Shown here piece after piece: positions 42,257 through 50,613 of a DNA stretch of 64,000 nt; within the stretch, counting starts at the first letter, position 1; each line of letters begins with the position of its first letter. The DNA comes from Halalkalicoccus subterraneus (lineage in GTDB: Archaea; Halobacteriota; Halobacteria; Halobacteriales; Halalkalicoccaceae), in NCBI RefSeq assembly GCF_003697815.1, contig NZ_RDQG01000021.1:1-64000 (forward strand), read 5' to 3'. The translations under genes and the position numbers were made by a program. The notes under the pieces are model-generated. The model did no database searches. It was not told the origin of the DNA and saw only the letters and a list, made by a program, of their open reading frames with translations.

Positions 42257-43648
42257 TCAGTAGTGGTAGACCGTCTCGCGGACGCCGCCCTCGACGTCGA
42301 TGCCGTCGGCGTCGACCGAACCGGCACCCGAGGTGACCGAAACCGCGTCGCGTGCTCCGCCACCGCTGATCGAGCAGTCCTCGATGCTGACCGATTCGGC
42401 ACCGGACATCACGCGGATACACTCGGTCTGGTTAATGGACATGTAGATGTCGAGGCCGCTGATCTCGATGTCTCCACCGTCACACCGGACGGGCCGCTGG
42501 CCGCCGAAGCCGGAGATCTCCTCGTCGTACTCGAACTCCGCGTTCTTCAGCGAACAGCTGTCGCCGTCGAGTCGAACGCCCGCGACGTTGGTGTTCTCGA
42601 AGCTCCCACCCTCGACGTGGACCTCGCCCTCGTCGCTTGAACAGTAGATACCGTTGTCGGGGAACGGCCCGATCTGGCAGTCCTTGATCGTGACGCTCCC
42701 GGAGTGATAGTCGCTGACGAGCAGGCCGGTCCCGCCGCGGCCGCCGGAGACGTCCTCGCCGCCGTCCGAGAGGTCGACGTTCTCGACGAGGCCGTCGCCG
42801 CCGCTGTTCTGCATGCCGACGAGCATCGGGCCCTTGCTGGCCGTGTCGTGTTTGCCCTCGACGGTGAGGTCACCCGCGTACAGGTCGTTTCCGGCCTGCA
42901 GTTCGAACACTCGACCGCCGGTGTTGCTGCCGGTGATGTCGACGGTGAAGCCCTCAACGTGGAGGTCGTCGATGGGTGAGCTGTAGGTACCGAGTTTGAA
43001 GGTGTAGCCGTCGGTCGGTTCTACCTTGATCGTCGCGTCGTCGCCGACCATCCCGAACTTCGAGTAGTTCGTGAGTCGGACCGTCCCGCTGATGCGGTAC
43101 TCGCCCGACGGGAACTTCACGAGCGTTCCGTCGCCGGCGACGTCCTCGAGAACCGACTCGATCGATGAGCCACCACTATTGTCCGCACCGGCCTCGACGA
43201 TGTCGACGACCTCCGAGTATCCGGACTCGTCGGCATCGACGTCCTCGTCGGCGTCCGACTCGGAATCGGATTCCGAGTCGTCGGTGTCGCCGAAGTCGGC
43301 CGGCTCGCCGTTGATCGTTACCGTGACCGAAGCGGACGATTCGAAGTCCGAGACTTCGCCGGAGAATGCATACGAGTCGGGTTCGTTGGTGGTTCGTCCC
43401 TCGACGGACGTCCCGTCGATTGAGTCATAGGAGTTGATCGTCGCGTCGTTCGCGTCCGATTTCTCGATGTCACCGCTGACCGAGAACTCGTAGTAAGCGG
43501 TCGATCCCTCGCCCGAGACAGTGATTACGTTCTCGCCATCGGCGCCAGCCAATGAACCGAGTGCTGGCGTCGCTGCGATCCCCGCAAGTGCCCCGATATA
43601 ACTGCGTCTGCTGACAGAACTGCGCTCTTCGTGGTCGTTATCTCGCAT
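42257..43648 (-). CDS. Tat-exported beta-helix surface protein with duplicated module
   Basis: 463 aa. It opens with a twin-arginine signal (SRRSYIGALAGIAATPALG). The roughly 80-residue module at about 39-121 (ENVITVSGEGSTAYYEFSV, ATINSYDSIDG, TTNEPDSYAFSGEV) is also found twice at the C-terminus of the 9731-11734 protein. A Ser/Asp/Glu linker follows (about 125-145). Residues about 148-463 form a right-handed beta-helix (GEYRISGTVRLTNYSKFGMV, NGIYCSSDEGEVHVEGGSFE). It is probably an extracellular polysaccharide-binding or lyase-like protein. Catalytic residues are not identifiable by eye. Confidence 0.85.
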   Translation of the reverse strand: MRDNDHEERSSVSRRSYIGALAGIAATPALGSLAGADGENVITVSGEGSTAYYEFSVSGDIEKSDANDATINSYDSIDGTSVEGRTTNEPDSYAFSGEVSDFESSASVTVTINGEPADFGDTDDSESDSESDADEDVDADESGYSEVVDIVEAGADNSGGSSIESVLEDVAGDGTLVKFPSGEYRISGTVRLTNYSKFGMVGDDATIKVEPTDGYTFKLGTYSSPIDDLHVEGFTVDITGSNTGGRVFELQAGNDLYAGDLTVEGKHDTASKGPMLVGMQNSGGDGLVENVDLSDGGEDVSGGRGGTGLLVSDYHSGSVTIKDCQIGPFPDNGIYCSSDEGEVHVEGGSFENTNVAGVRLDGDSCSLKNAEFEYDEEISGFGGQRPVRCDGGDIEISGLDIYMSINQTECIRVMSGAESVSIEDCSISGGGARDAVSVTSGAGSVDADGIDVEGGVRETVYHY

Positions 43649-43902
43649 TCCGATAACATCACAACGGTGGTCGGTACTAATCTTTTCGGAATCAAGATAG
43701 GCTCAAAAATTGGTAATATAACCCTAATTATCCTCTATATGATGGTTTAATCGACGGACAGAATCCTTCTTAGAGGGATGTGGACGATCGACAGAGCTGA
43801 TCCACTCATGTCGAAGATGAGGGAGTTCCGGTGGAGCCGGCCCCTGAGAGAACCCTAATCCGGTTACTAATTCTGATTTGCAACTCCATAATGTAATTTA
43901 TA

Positions 43903-43912
43903 CAATATATAA
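43903..43912 (+). promoter_or_regulatory. TATA promoter of the Tat-exported deacetylase-like gene
   Basis: CAATATATAA about 31-40 bases before ATG 43943, within a broad AT-rich intergenic region (43649-43942) that holds no other gene. Confidence 0.6.
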
Positions 43913-43942
43913 GTAAGACGTTACGAATGGACGGAGCAGACG

Positions 43943-45109
43943 ATGGCTAACACGCTCGGTGACCGTCCCCATCGGCGCTCGTTCTTGCGAGCGATCGGTG
44001 CTGGGGCGGCCGCGATCGGCGTTTCCGGTGCCCTTTCGGGGACTGGAGCCGCTCAGGACGAGGAGACGGACGACGAACCCGCCGGCTACCTTTCGATCAT
44101 TTACGATGACGGTCCGGCCGAGGACTACGATATGTACCGGATCCACCGGGAGTACGATGCTCCCGGCTGCACCGCAGCTTGTTCGGGCTTGGTTGACTCG
44201 GACGAGAGTTGGCTGACGACCGAGCAGCTCGAGGAGATGTCCGATTTCGGTTGGGAGGTCATGTCTCATACGGTAGATCACCGTCCGCTGGGCAAGGTGT
44301 CGATCGAAGCCGACGTCGAGGCGGACGACGACCGGATCTACGCTCAGACCAACAACCAGGGTCGCTTCGAAGGTGATCCGATCGTCGTGCTCGACGGGGA
44401 AAGCAAGGCTAAAGCGACCGTCGTGGGCAACGGCGAGGACGATACCGGTCTGTACATCGAACTCGAAGAACCGATCGGCCAACGCTTCGATGCCACGGAG
44501 GCGTTCGTCCGATACACGGACGAGTTCATCGAGGAAATCCTCGCGAATTCGCGGGCCCAGCTCGAGGAAATCGTCGGCGAGGGATGGATCACTGGATTCA
44601 TCTATCCCTACGAGCGCAACGACGGGTTCGTGAGCGAGGCGATCTCGAATCACTACGACGCGGCGCCGCGGCGCGATAAGGCCGGCGGGCTCAATCCCGA
44701 GTCCAGTATCGACCCGCACGCTCTATCCCGGGAGTACATGGAGACCGACCGTATGGACGAGGACGAGATCGAGCGGTTCCTCGACACCGTCGCGAACGAA
44801 CCCGACTACGGGATCCTCGCTGGTCACAGCCAGTACGATACCCTGCCACCGGAACGTCTCGAGTTCGTCCTCGAACAGGCTCAACAGCGCGACATCCAAG
44901 TCGTCACGGTTCAGGACGCACTCGACGCCTTCGGCGTCGTTGACGCACCAGAGCGAAATATCGAGGACGAAACGCCGGACGATGCTACTACCGACGAGGA
45001 CAACGAAGACGGTGGACGTGCCACCGGTGGTGACGAGAGCAGCGAGGAGGACGAACCCGATGGGTTCTTCGCTCGCATTTTCGCTTTCTTCCGGTCGCTG
45101 TTCAACTAG
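43943..45109 (+). CDS. Tat-exported polysaccharide deacetylase-family protein
   Basis: 388 aa. The signal is twin-arginine (PHRRSFLRAIGAGAAAIGVS) with an A-x-A site near residue 34. The mature part shows the NodB-homology start GYLSIIYDDGPAEDYDMY, where DD supplies metal ligands. MSHTVDHRPLG provides the His-x-x-x-His motif, and GFIYPYERNDGFVSEAIS follows. A roughly 70-residue insertion (VSIEADVEADDDRIYAQTNN and beyond) separates motifs. The tail is highly acidic and ends in an aromatic stretch (FFARIFAFFRSLFN) that may anchor it. It likely modifies an extracellular glycan. Confidence 0.83.
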   Translation: MANTLGDRPHRRSFLRAIGAGAAAIGVSGALSGTGAAQDEETDDEPAGYLSIIYDDGPAEDYDMYRIHREYDAPGCTAACSGLVDSDESWLTTEQLEEMSDFGWEVMSHTVDHRPLGKVSIEADVEADDDRIYAQTNNQGRFEGDPIVVLDGESKAKATVVGNGEDDTGLYIELEEPIGQRFDATEAFVRYTDEFIEEILANSRAQLEEIVGEGWITGFIYPYERNDGFVSEAISNHYDAAPRRDKAGGLNPESSIDPHALSREYMETDRMDEDEIERFLDTVANEPDYGILAGHSQYDTLPPERLEFVLEQAQQRDIQVVTVQDALDAFGVVDAPERNIEDETPDDATTDEDNEDGGRATGGDESSEEDEPDGFFARIFAFFRSLFN

Positions 45110-45152
45110 CCTATTATATATCTCATTCTACAATATTCATTTAATTTATAGA

Positions 45153-45196
45153 AATACTTAATAAATTCTGGTAACGAACGTAGTGGTCGTAGGAGA
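45153..45196 (+). promoter_or_regulatory. TATA box and ribosome binding site before GTG start
   Basis: AATACTTAATAAAT (45155-45168) is the likely TATA box. AGGAGA at 45191-45196 sits six bases before GTG 45203 and decides that start. Confidence 0.6.
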
Positions 45197-45202
45197 TAGA
45201 CG

Positions 45203-46081
45203 GTGACTTCCAATACAGGCCAGGCCCAGCGGGTCGTTGATACCGTCGACCTCATCTCGAAGAAGTGGCATCCGGTGATCATCCACCGGCTGCTCGAAGA
45301 GGGAGGGCCGTTACGGTTCAATGAGATCAAAGACCGCGTTGATGGCATCTCCGCGAAGGTCCTCACGGACAGTCTGGCGGACCTGACGGAGAACGAACTG
45401 TTGTGTCGGACCGTCGTGAGCGAATCACCGCTTCGCGTCGAGTACGAACTGACGAACACGGGACGAGAGCTTCAGGACGCGCTCGAAGCACTCGCGGCGT
45501 GGGGCGATCGACACCTCGATCCGGACCCCGATCCGACCGTGTTAATAGTCGACGACGACCCACGGCTGGTGAACATGCACGCCAGCTGGCTCGACCCCGA
45601 TCACACCGTCAAACGGGCGTACGACGGCGAGGAGGCGTTCCGACAGCTCGATGAGTCAGTCGACGCGGTGGTGCTCGATCGTCGAATGCCGGGCGTCTCC
45701 GGCGAGGACGTCCTCGCGCGGATCCGCGAGTGGAACCTCGACTGCGGCGTCGTAATGCTCTCGGCCGTCGAACCGGACTTCGATATCGTCGATATGGGGT
45801 TCGACGATTATATCGTCAAACCGGGGTACCGACACGAGGTTCGCGAGGCCGTTACCGACGTTCTCGCGCGCGAGATGCATGACGAACCCCTTCGGGAGTA
45901 CCTCGCACTGTCGGCCAAGGAGTCGCTGTTGCGCGCCGAGAAATCCGACGTCGATCTCGCGGCTAGCGACGAGTATACCGCACTCAGCGAGCGGATCGCG
46001 TCGCTCGAATCGAAACTGGACGACCCGTCCGAGGCCGCTGACGACGCTCGACTCCGGGCGATCGTCAACGACGGGTCCTGA
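45203..46081 (+). CDS. HxlR-type HTH / receiver / HalX fusion regulator
   Basis: 292 aa from GTG 45203, supported by an AGGAGA site. Residues 1-105 form an HxlR/MarR-like winged helix (KKWHPVIIHRLLEEGGPLRF, ISAKVLTDSLADLTENELL). Residues about 112-225 are a receiver domain with the acceptor Asp in VVLDRRMPGVSG (about D159). Residues about 226-280 are a HalX helix (MHDEPLREYLALSAKESLLR, AEKSDVDLAASDEYTAL). HalX response regulators normally lack an N-terminal DNA-binding domain, so this fusion is unusual. A receiver-histidine kinase follows on the same strand. Confidence 0.87.
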   Translation: MTSNTGQAQRVVDTVDLISKKWHPVIIHRLLEEGGPLRFNEIKDRVDGISAKVLTDSLADLTENELLCRTVVSESPLRVEYELTNTGRELQDALEALAAWGDRHLDPDPDPTVLIVDDDPRLVNMHASWLDPDHTVKRAYDGEEAFRQLDESVDAVVLDRRMPGVSGEDVLARIREWNLDCGVVMLSAVEPDFDIVDMGFDDYIVKPGYRHEVREAVTDVLAREMHDEPLREYLALSAKESLLRAEKSDVDLAASDEYTALSERIASLESKLDDPSEAADDARLRAIVNDGS

Positions 46082-46227
46082 TCCGACTCGAACCTCGACG
46101 GCTCACGCACCTTCCATCGCCAAACTGACCTGTTCCGATATTTTTACAAGCAATAGTATAATATATAATATAGAAACCACACCGATGCGGTCAGTCGGTG
46201 GCTGTCCAACCCGGTACCCCGCAATCA

Positions 46228-47304
46228 ATGAACTCCGTCCACACGTTCGAATCGGTGTTCCTCATCGAGGACAACCCCGGCGATGCACGGCTCATCGAGG
46301 AGATGCTCCGGGACTCACGAGAGGATTCCCCGATCGAACTCGTCCACGAACCGACCCTCGAGAGCGGCCTCGATCGGCTCTCGACGACCGACCCGGACGT
46401 GCTGTTGCTCGATCTCCGTCTCCCCGACAGCACGGGCCTCGAAACGCTCGAACGTGTTCTCGACGCAGTCGAGGTGGTGCCGGTAATCGTCCTGACGGGA
46501 ATGCCCGAGACGAAACTCGGTATGACTGCCGTCTCACACGGCGCTCAAGACTACCTCGTGAAGGACGACGTCACCTCTGAGGTCCTCGTGCGCACGATCC
46601 GCTACTCGATCGAGCGCAAGAAAACCGAGCGTGAACTCCGGATGCGAACGCATGAGCTCACCATCCTCAATCAGCTCACTCGACACGACATCCGGAACGA
46701 CATCAGCCTCGTCGTTGGCCGCGCCCGTGAGGTGACCGAGTACGTCGAACCGCGGGGCCAGGACGCCATCGACGAGATCATCCAGTCGAGCAACCACATC
46801 CTCCAGATGACCCGGACTGTGGGAGATATCGTCGAGACGGTCACCGACGACGAGGCGGTCGATCTCTACCCGGTCGCGCTCGCGGACGTACTCGCAAGCG
46901 AGATCGACAAGGCCAGGGGGCTGTATCGCGACGTCGAGCTCTCGGCCGACGGCGACCTCCCGGGGATTCGGGTGCGCGCGAACGACCTCCTCTCCTCAGT
47001 AGTTGGTAACCTGATCAGCAACGCCATCTTCTACAACGACAAGGAGGTTCCCGTCGTCACGATCTCGGTCGACGCATCGACCGAGTCTGTGGTGCTCCGG
47101 GTGGCGGACAACGGTCCCGGGATTCCCGACCGGCGCAAGGAGCGCATCTTCGAGGCGGGCGAACAGGGAATGGCGAGTTCGGGAATGGGGATCGGGCTCT
47201 CGCTGGTCGACCGACTCGTTACCCGGTACGACGGCGACATCTGGGTCGAGGACAACGATCCGGAGGGATCGGCGTTCTGTGTCGAACTAGCTCGGATCGC
47301 GTAG
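46228..47304 (+). CDS. Receiver-histidine kinase hybrid
   Basis: 358 aa from ATG 46228; a GTG at 46198 would add ten residues. The N-terminal receiver (VFLIEDNPGDARLIEEMLRD) has the acceptor Asp in LLLDLRLPDSTG (about D62) and the switch lysine in QDYLVKDDV. HisKA carries LTRHDIRNDISLVVG (about H153). HATPase_c motifs are NLISNAIFYND, DNGPGIPDRR and GMGIGLSLVDRLV. No sensor domain or membrane segment is present, so the input probably arrives through phosphorylation. A strong AT-rich promoter block is at 46138-46180. It probably works with the upstream HxlR-receiver-HalX protein. Confidence 0.88.
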   Translation: MNSVHTFESVFLIEDNPGDARLIEEMLRDSREDSPIELVHEPTLESGLDRLSTTDPDVLLLDLRLPDSTGLETLERVLDAVEVVPVIVLTGMPETKLGMTAVSHGAQDYLVKDDVTSEVLVRTIRYSIERKKTERELRMRTHELTILNQLTRHDIRNDISLVVGRAREVTEYVEPRGQDAIDEIIQSSNHILQMTRTVGDIVETVTDDEAVDLYPVALADVLASEIDKARGLYRDVELSADGDLPGIRVRANDLLSSVVGNLISNAIFYNDKEVPVVTISVDASTESVVLRVADNGPGIPDRRKERIFEAGEQGMASSGMGIGLSLVDRLVTRYDGDIWVEDNDPEGSAFCVELARIA

Positions 47305-47403
47305 CCCGGATCTTCCATCTATCATCGTTTGCGACACTGATAATAAGATACGCCGCACACACTCGACACCGAATGACTGACGGATTCCACCCACACTCCG
47401 ACC

Positions 47404-48657
47404 ATGTCTGAGCGACTCGACGTCGCGTTCGTCCCGGCCGAATGTCCGGGAAGCGACGGCACCGGCGCGACGCACAGCTCGACGGTATACATCGAACACC
47501 TCTCACACCACCACGACCTGACGGTGTATGTCTCGACGCAGATGGACGCCGGGGAGGCGACGCTCCCGGCCACCAACCGCGTCGAGTACGTCCTCCACGA
47601 TGGGCTCCCGAAACTCCCGCACCCGATCTTCACGAAGATCGACGCCCTTCGCGAGGAGAGCGACGCCCTCGAACGTCACGACCTGGTTCACTCTTACTCC
47701 TCGGCGTTCATCCCGGTGCTCGCGGACCTCGACGTTCCGACGCTTCTCACGCTCAACTCCTACTTGCCCGTCTGTCCGAAGGCGGACATGATGTACCACG
47801 GCGAGCGCAAGTGCTCGGGGCCGGGCCGACTCAAATGCGCAACCTGCGTGCCTGCGACGGGCCTCAAGCGGAGACAGGGGCTCGAAGCTGAACTCAGGCA
47901 GGGGTACGTTTCGATGGGTCAGATCCCCTTCGTTCAACGATCGATGGACCGAGCGAACGAGATCACCGCGTATCACGCGCTCTCGCCGCATTTAAAGAAC
48001 GACTACGCACAACTCGGGTTCCCTGCGGAGGCGACGACTGTCGTTCCGCACTTCTACGACGAGGAGTTCTACCGGCCGCGCAAGGACCCGATCGAACCCA
48101 CCGAGCCGATCGACGCGCTGTACGTCGGCGCGCTGCAGGACATCAAAGGGATCGACACGCTCGTCCGGGCGCTCGCGCTACTCCGTCGGCGCGGGCGCGA
48201 CGTCGAACTCCGGATCGCCGGTCGTGGGCCGCTCGAACCGCAGCTCAGGGAGCTCGCGACCGACCTCGGCGTGAACGACGCGATCACGTGGCTGGGCTAT
48301 GTCGATCACGGGAAACTCCCCGATCTCTATCAGTCCTCGGACGTGTTCGTCTACCCGGGCATCATCGACGAACCGTTCGGACGGGTCATGCTCGAAGCAC
48401 TCGCGGCCCATACCCCGATCGTCAGCGCCGACGTCGGCAGCATGGACTACATCGTCGGACCGGCCGGAACGCTCTTCGAACCCGGCGACCCACAGTCGCT
48501 CGCGTCGGCGTTCGATACCCTCTCTGAGGACTACACGTCGTATCGGGAGGCTATCCCCCATCAGTTGGAACGCTTCGCGCCAGAAACGGTCATCGACTCG
48601 TTCTGTACGCTCTATGCGGAGACGGCTGCGACGACTGACCCTGATCGCTCAACGTAG
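47404..48657 (+). CDS. GT4 family glycosyltransferase
   Basis: 417 aa GT-B fold enzyme. The N-terminal domain includes GTGATHSSTVYIEHLSHHHD, and a cysteine cluster (VCPKADMMYHGERKCSG, then CATC) seen in a subset of GT4 enzymes near their acceptor site. The C-terminal domain has ALYVGALQDIKGIDTLVRAL, and LEALAAHTPIVSADVGSMDY provides the nucleotide-sugar E-x7-E-like region. It would transfer a sugar to a lipid- or glycan-linked acceptor at the cytoplasmic face. It is the first glycosyltransferase of the large locus and ends about 100 bases from the convergent sequon-rich lipoprotein gene. Confidence 0.88.
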   Translation: MSERLDVAFVPAECPGSDGTGATHSSTVYIEHLSHHHDLTVYVSTQMDAGEATLPATNRVEYVLHDGLPKLPHPIFTKIDALREESDALERHDLVHSYSSAFIPVLADLDVPTLLTLNSYLPVCPKADMMYHGERKCSGPGRLKCATCVPATGLKRRQGLEAELRQGYVSMGQIPFVQRSMDRANEITAYHALSPHLKNDYAQLGFPAEATTVVPHFYDEEFYRPRKDPIEPTEPIDALYVGALQDIKGIDTLVRALALLRRRGRDVELRIAGRGPLEPQLRELATDLGVNDAITWLGYVDHGKLPDLYQSSDVFVYPGIIDEPFGRVMLEALAAHTPIVSADVGSMDYIVGPAGTLFEPGDPQSLASAFDTLSEDYTSYREAIPHQLERFAPETVIDSFCTLYAETAATTDPDRST

Positions 48658-48753
48658 CCGCCCGTTCGGTATGTCGTCCGTTTTCCGACGGACGCGTCAC
48701 TATCCGGTTGGTGCACAAAAAACGGTGTGATCTGGTGTACCGACTGGTAGCGT

Positions 48754-49116
48754 CTAAGACTGATTCTCTTCGGAATCGTTACCGAGACCTTCGGAGTCGT
48801 TCTCCATCTCGGAATCGTTACCGAGGCCTTCGGAGTCGTTCTCCTCGGAGTCGTTACCGAGACCTTCGGAATCGTTCTCCATCTCGGAATCGTTCTCCTC
48901 TTCGCTACCGAGGCCGCCTTCGGAGTCGTTCTCCATCTCGGAGTCGTTCTCCTCTTCGCCACCGAGGCCGCCTTCGGAGTCGTTCTCCTCACCCTCGGAG
49001 CCGTTATCCTCGCCCTCGCCGCCTCCGTTGCCGCTGTCGGTACATCCCGCGAGCGCGAATACACTTGCTGCGCCTGCTGCTTCGACGAATCGCCGTCTGC
49101 TGAGTTTCTCTTGCAT
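48754..49116 (-). CDS. Tat lipoprotein composed of N-glycosylation sequon repeats
   Basis: 120 aa. The N-terminus combines a twin-arginine motif (SRRRFVEAAGAASVFALAGC) with a lipobox cysteine at residue 25, so it should be an exported lipid-anchored protein. The mature 95 residues are Gly/Glu/Asp/Asn/Ser only, built from units such as ENDSEGLG and ENDSEM. They contain twelve Asn-x-Ser sequons (ten NDS, one NGS, one NQS), about one per eight residues. No folded domain is visible. A likely role is a heavily glycosylated surface brush or acceptor. It is divergent from a transmembrane wHTH regulator. Confidence 0.8.
   Translation of the reverse strand: MQEKLSRRRFVEAAGAASVFALAGCTDSGNGGGEGEDNGSEGEENDSEGGLGGEEENDSEMENDSEGGLGSEEENDSEMENDSEGLGNDSEENDSEGLGNDSEMENDSEGLGNDSEENQS
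48757..48990 (-). repeat. Tandem short repeats inside the sequon lipoprotein gene
   Basis: Units of about 12-39 bases containing GAGAACGACTCCGA (minus strand) recur many times, with occasional synonymous changes (GATTCC for GACTCC). Such arrays expand and contract by slippage, so repeat number probably varies between strains. Confidence 0.75.
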
Positions 49117-49440
49117 TTGTCTTCCCCCGGTGACCCTTAGTGGCCGAACGGGGTTTACTATATATCGGCTAAATCTTTGACGACCGATCGAACCCGACCT
49201 AGCTGATCGAAAGGGTATGAATGTAGCTGAAAGTGGCCGGAACCGGCCTACTCCGATGATCGATCAAAAACAGCCTCTCGACACCTATAACGGGCGTTTG
49301 AACCGATTCAACTCTATATTATGATATTTTTATGGTACCATTTCGTCCTTCCACACACGAAAAGGGACATTAAGGAGTGGCCGGTAGTAGGTGTCGAAGA
49401 CGAATGATTCGGTTATCGCCCTGCACGACCCGCACTTTCC
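49117..49440. other. Divergent intergenic region with promoters on both strands
   Basis: 324 bases, no gene seen. ACTATATATCGG (49158-49169) is a TATA candidate for the minus-strand lipoprotein about 45 bases away. TCTATATTATGATATTTTTATG (split at about 49312-49333) may serve the plus-strand regulator, giving a leader of about 80-100 nt. A palindrome at 49235-49248 lies between them. Confidence 0.5.
49235..49248. promoter_or_regulatory. Palindromic operator candidate
   Basis: GGCCGGAACCGGCC is a 6+6 inverted repeat around AA, midway between the two divergent promoters. It is a plausible site for a dimeric wHTH protein; no binding data exist. Confidence 0.35.
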
Positions 49441-50613
49441 ATGCCATGGAGACACATGGATAGGGGAGTTTCCGTTCCCGTCGGGCTGCTCGCAGCGTTC
49501 GTCGTTTTGGTGGCGCTCGTGGTCGGCGTCGCCGGTGGGGCACCCCTCGCCGACGATCCGAACGACGCCAGCGGCGCGACCGGCGTCGACAGCGACTCGA
49601 TTGGTATTCATAACGCGTCCGTCGGTGGACAGGGATATATCGAGGGGCAGGAGGAGCTCGTCTCCGAGCATCCCGGTCCGGCCTACGTCTGGTCGACCGA
49701 GCCGTTGACGGTCAACGCGACCGTCGGCGGCGCGGCCGACGAGGAGTATACGGTCTGTGCGGAAGCCACCGACACGGACGGCGACGTCCTGTCGGAGCTC
49801 GGCTGTCAGAACGTCACGTCCGCCGGTGGCGATCAGACCGTCGAGTTCGGGATCGAGGGCTGGTCGGACTATCAGGGCGAAAGCTGGATCACCATCGAAG
49901 TCCGCGACGGGAGCGACACGGTGACCTACTACGAAACGGTCCCGGTCACCGTGCTCCAGCCGGATGGCGACCTCTCGGGTGACGGGTTGACCAACGCCGA
50001 GGAGGTCAGATACGGCACCGACTTCACCACACCCGACACGAACGGCGACGGACTGACCGACTGGGAGGAGGTGAAGGTCCACGGGAGCGACCCCCTTGAA
50101 ACCGACACGAGCGGCGACGGGGTCAGCGATGCGGCCGCGGTCCGCCTCGGACTCGACCCGACGATCCCGTATCTCCCCTACGTCTACGTCGGCGGCGGTC
50201 TCTTGCTCGTCGGCATCGTCGTCGTGGGCGGCGGCGCGTTGGGCTGGCATCTCATGCGCCGGTACACGAGCGGGAATCCCGTAGAGACGACGGACCACGA
50301 GCCGACGATCGACGACTCCTCGGGCGAGCCCCGACCCGCTCCCCCGACCGACGACCCGGTTTCCGAACCGGCACCGGAACGCGACAGTGAGGGACTACCC
50401 CTGACCAAAGAGGAAGAGATCTGCCGGCTCCTGCGCGAACACGAGGGTCGGATGAAACAGTCCCAGCTCGTCGACCGGACCGAGTGGTCGCAAGCGACGG
50501 TCAGTCGTCTCGTCTCGAAGCTCGAAACCGACGGCACGATCACCAAGCTCCGTTCGGGACGGGAGAACATCGTCGAACTCCGGACGCCCGAATCGGAGCC
50601 TTCTGACGCGTAA
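49441..50613 (+). CDS. Transmembrane regulator: exported domain, TSP3-like repeats, TM helix, cytoplasmic wHTH
   Basis: 390 aa. A signal/anchor (PVGLLAAFVVLVALVVGVAG) leads to an extracytoplasmic region with beta structure (about 45-180). Ca-binding thrombospondin type 3-like units follow (LSGDGLTNAEEVRYGTD, DTNGDGLTDWEEVKVHGSD, DTSGDGVSD). A membrane helix (YVYVGGGLLLVGIVVVGGGA) and a Pro/Asp-rich linker connect to a C-terminal winged helix (about 320-378: EICRLLREHEGRMKQSQLVD, WSQATVSRLVSKLETDG). It could carry surface status directly to DNA. The same wHTH occurs in the 60142-60732 protein. Confidence 0.82.
   Translation: MPWRHMDRGVSVPVGLLAAFVVLVALVVGVAGGAPLADDPNDASGATGVDSDSIGIHNASVGGQGYIEGQEELVSEHPGPAYVWSTEPLTVNATVGGAADEEYTVCAEATDTDGDVLSELGCQNVTSAGGDQTVEFGIEGWSDYQGESWITIEVRDGSDTVTYYETVPVTVLQPDGDLSGDGLTNAEEVRYGTDFTTPDTNGDGLTDWEEVKVHGSDPLETDTSGDGVSDAAAVRLGLDPTIPYLPYVYVGGGLLLVGIVVVGGGALGWHLMRRYTSGNPVETTDHEPTIDDSSGEPRPAPPTDDPVSEPAPERDSEGLPLTKEEEICRLLREHEGRMKQSQLVDRTEWSQATVSRLVSKLETDGTITKLRSGRENIVELRTPESEPSDA

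Noticed and set aside
48757-48990. CRISPR array
   Set aside because: Repeats are irregular, short and inside a coding frame, with no unique spacers of constant length. No CRISPR array was seen elsewhere in the window.
48708-49103. 131-aa plus-strand frame over the sequon lipoprotein repeats (Arg/Ser repeats)
   Set aside because: It is the antisense of the NDSE repeats; an Arg-Ser repeat protein is unlikely in a halophile and there is no start context. The minus strand has a Tat lipoprotein signal.
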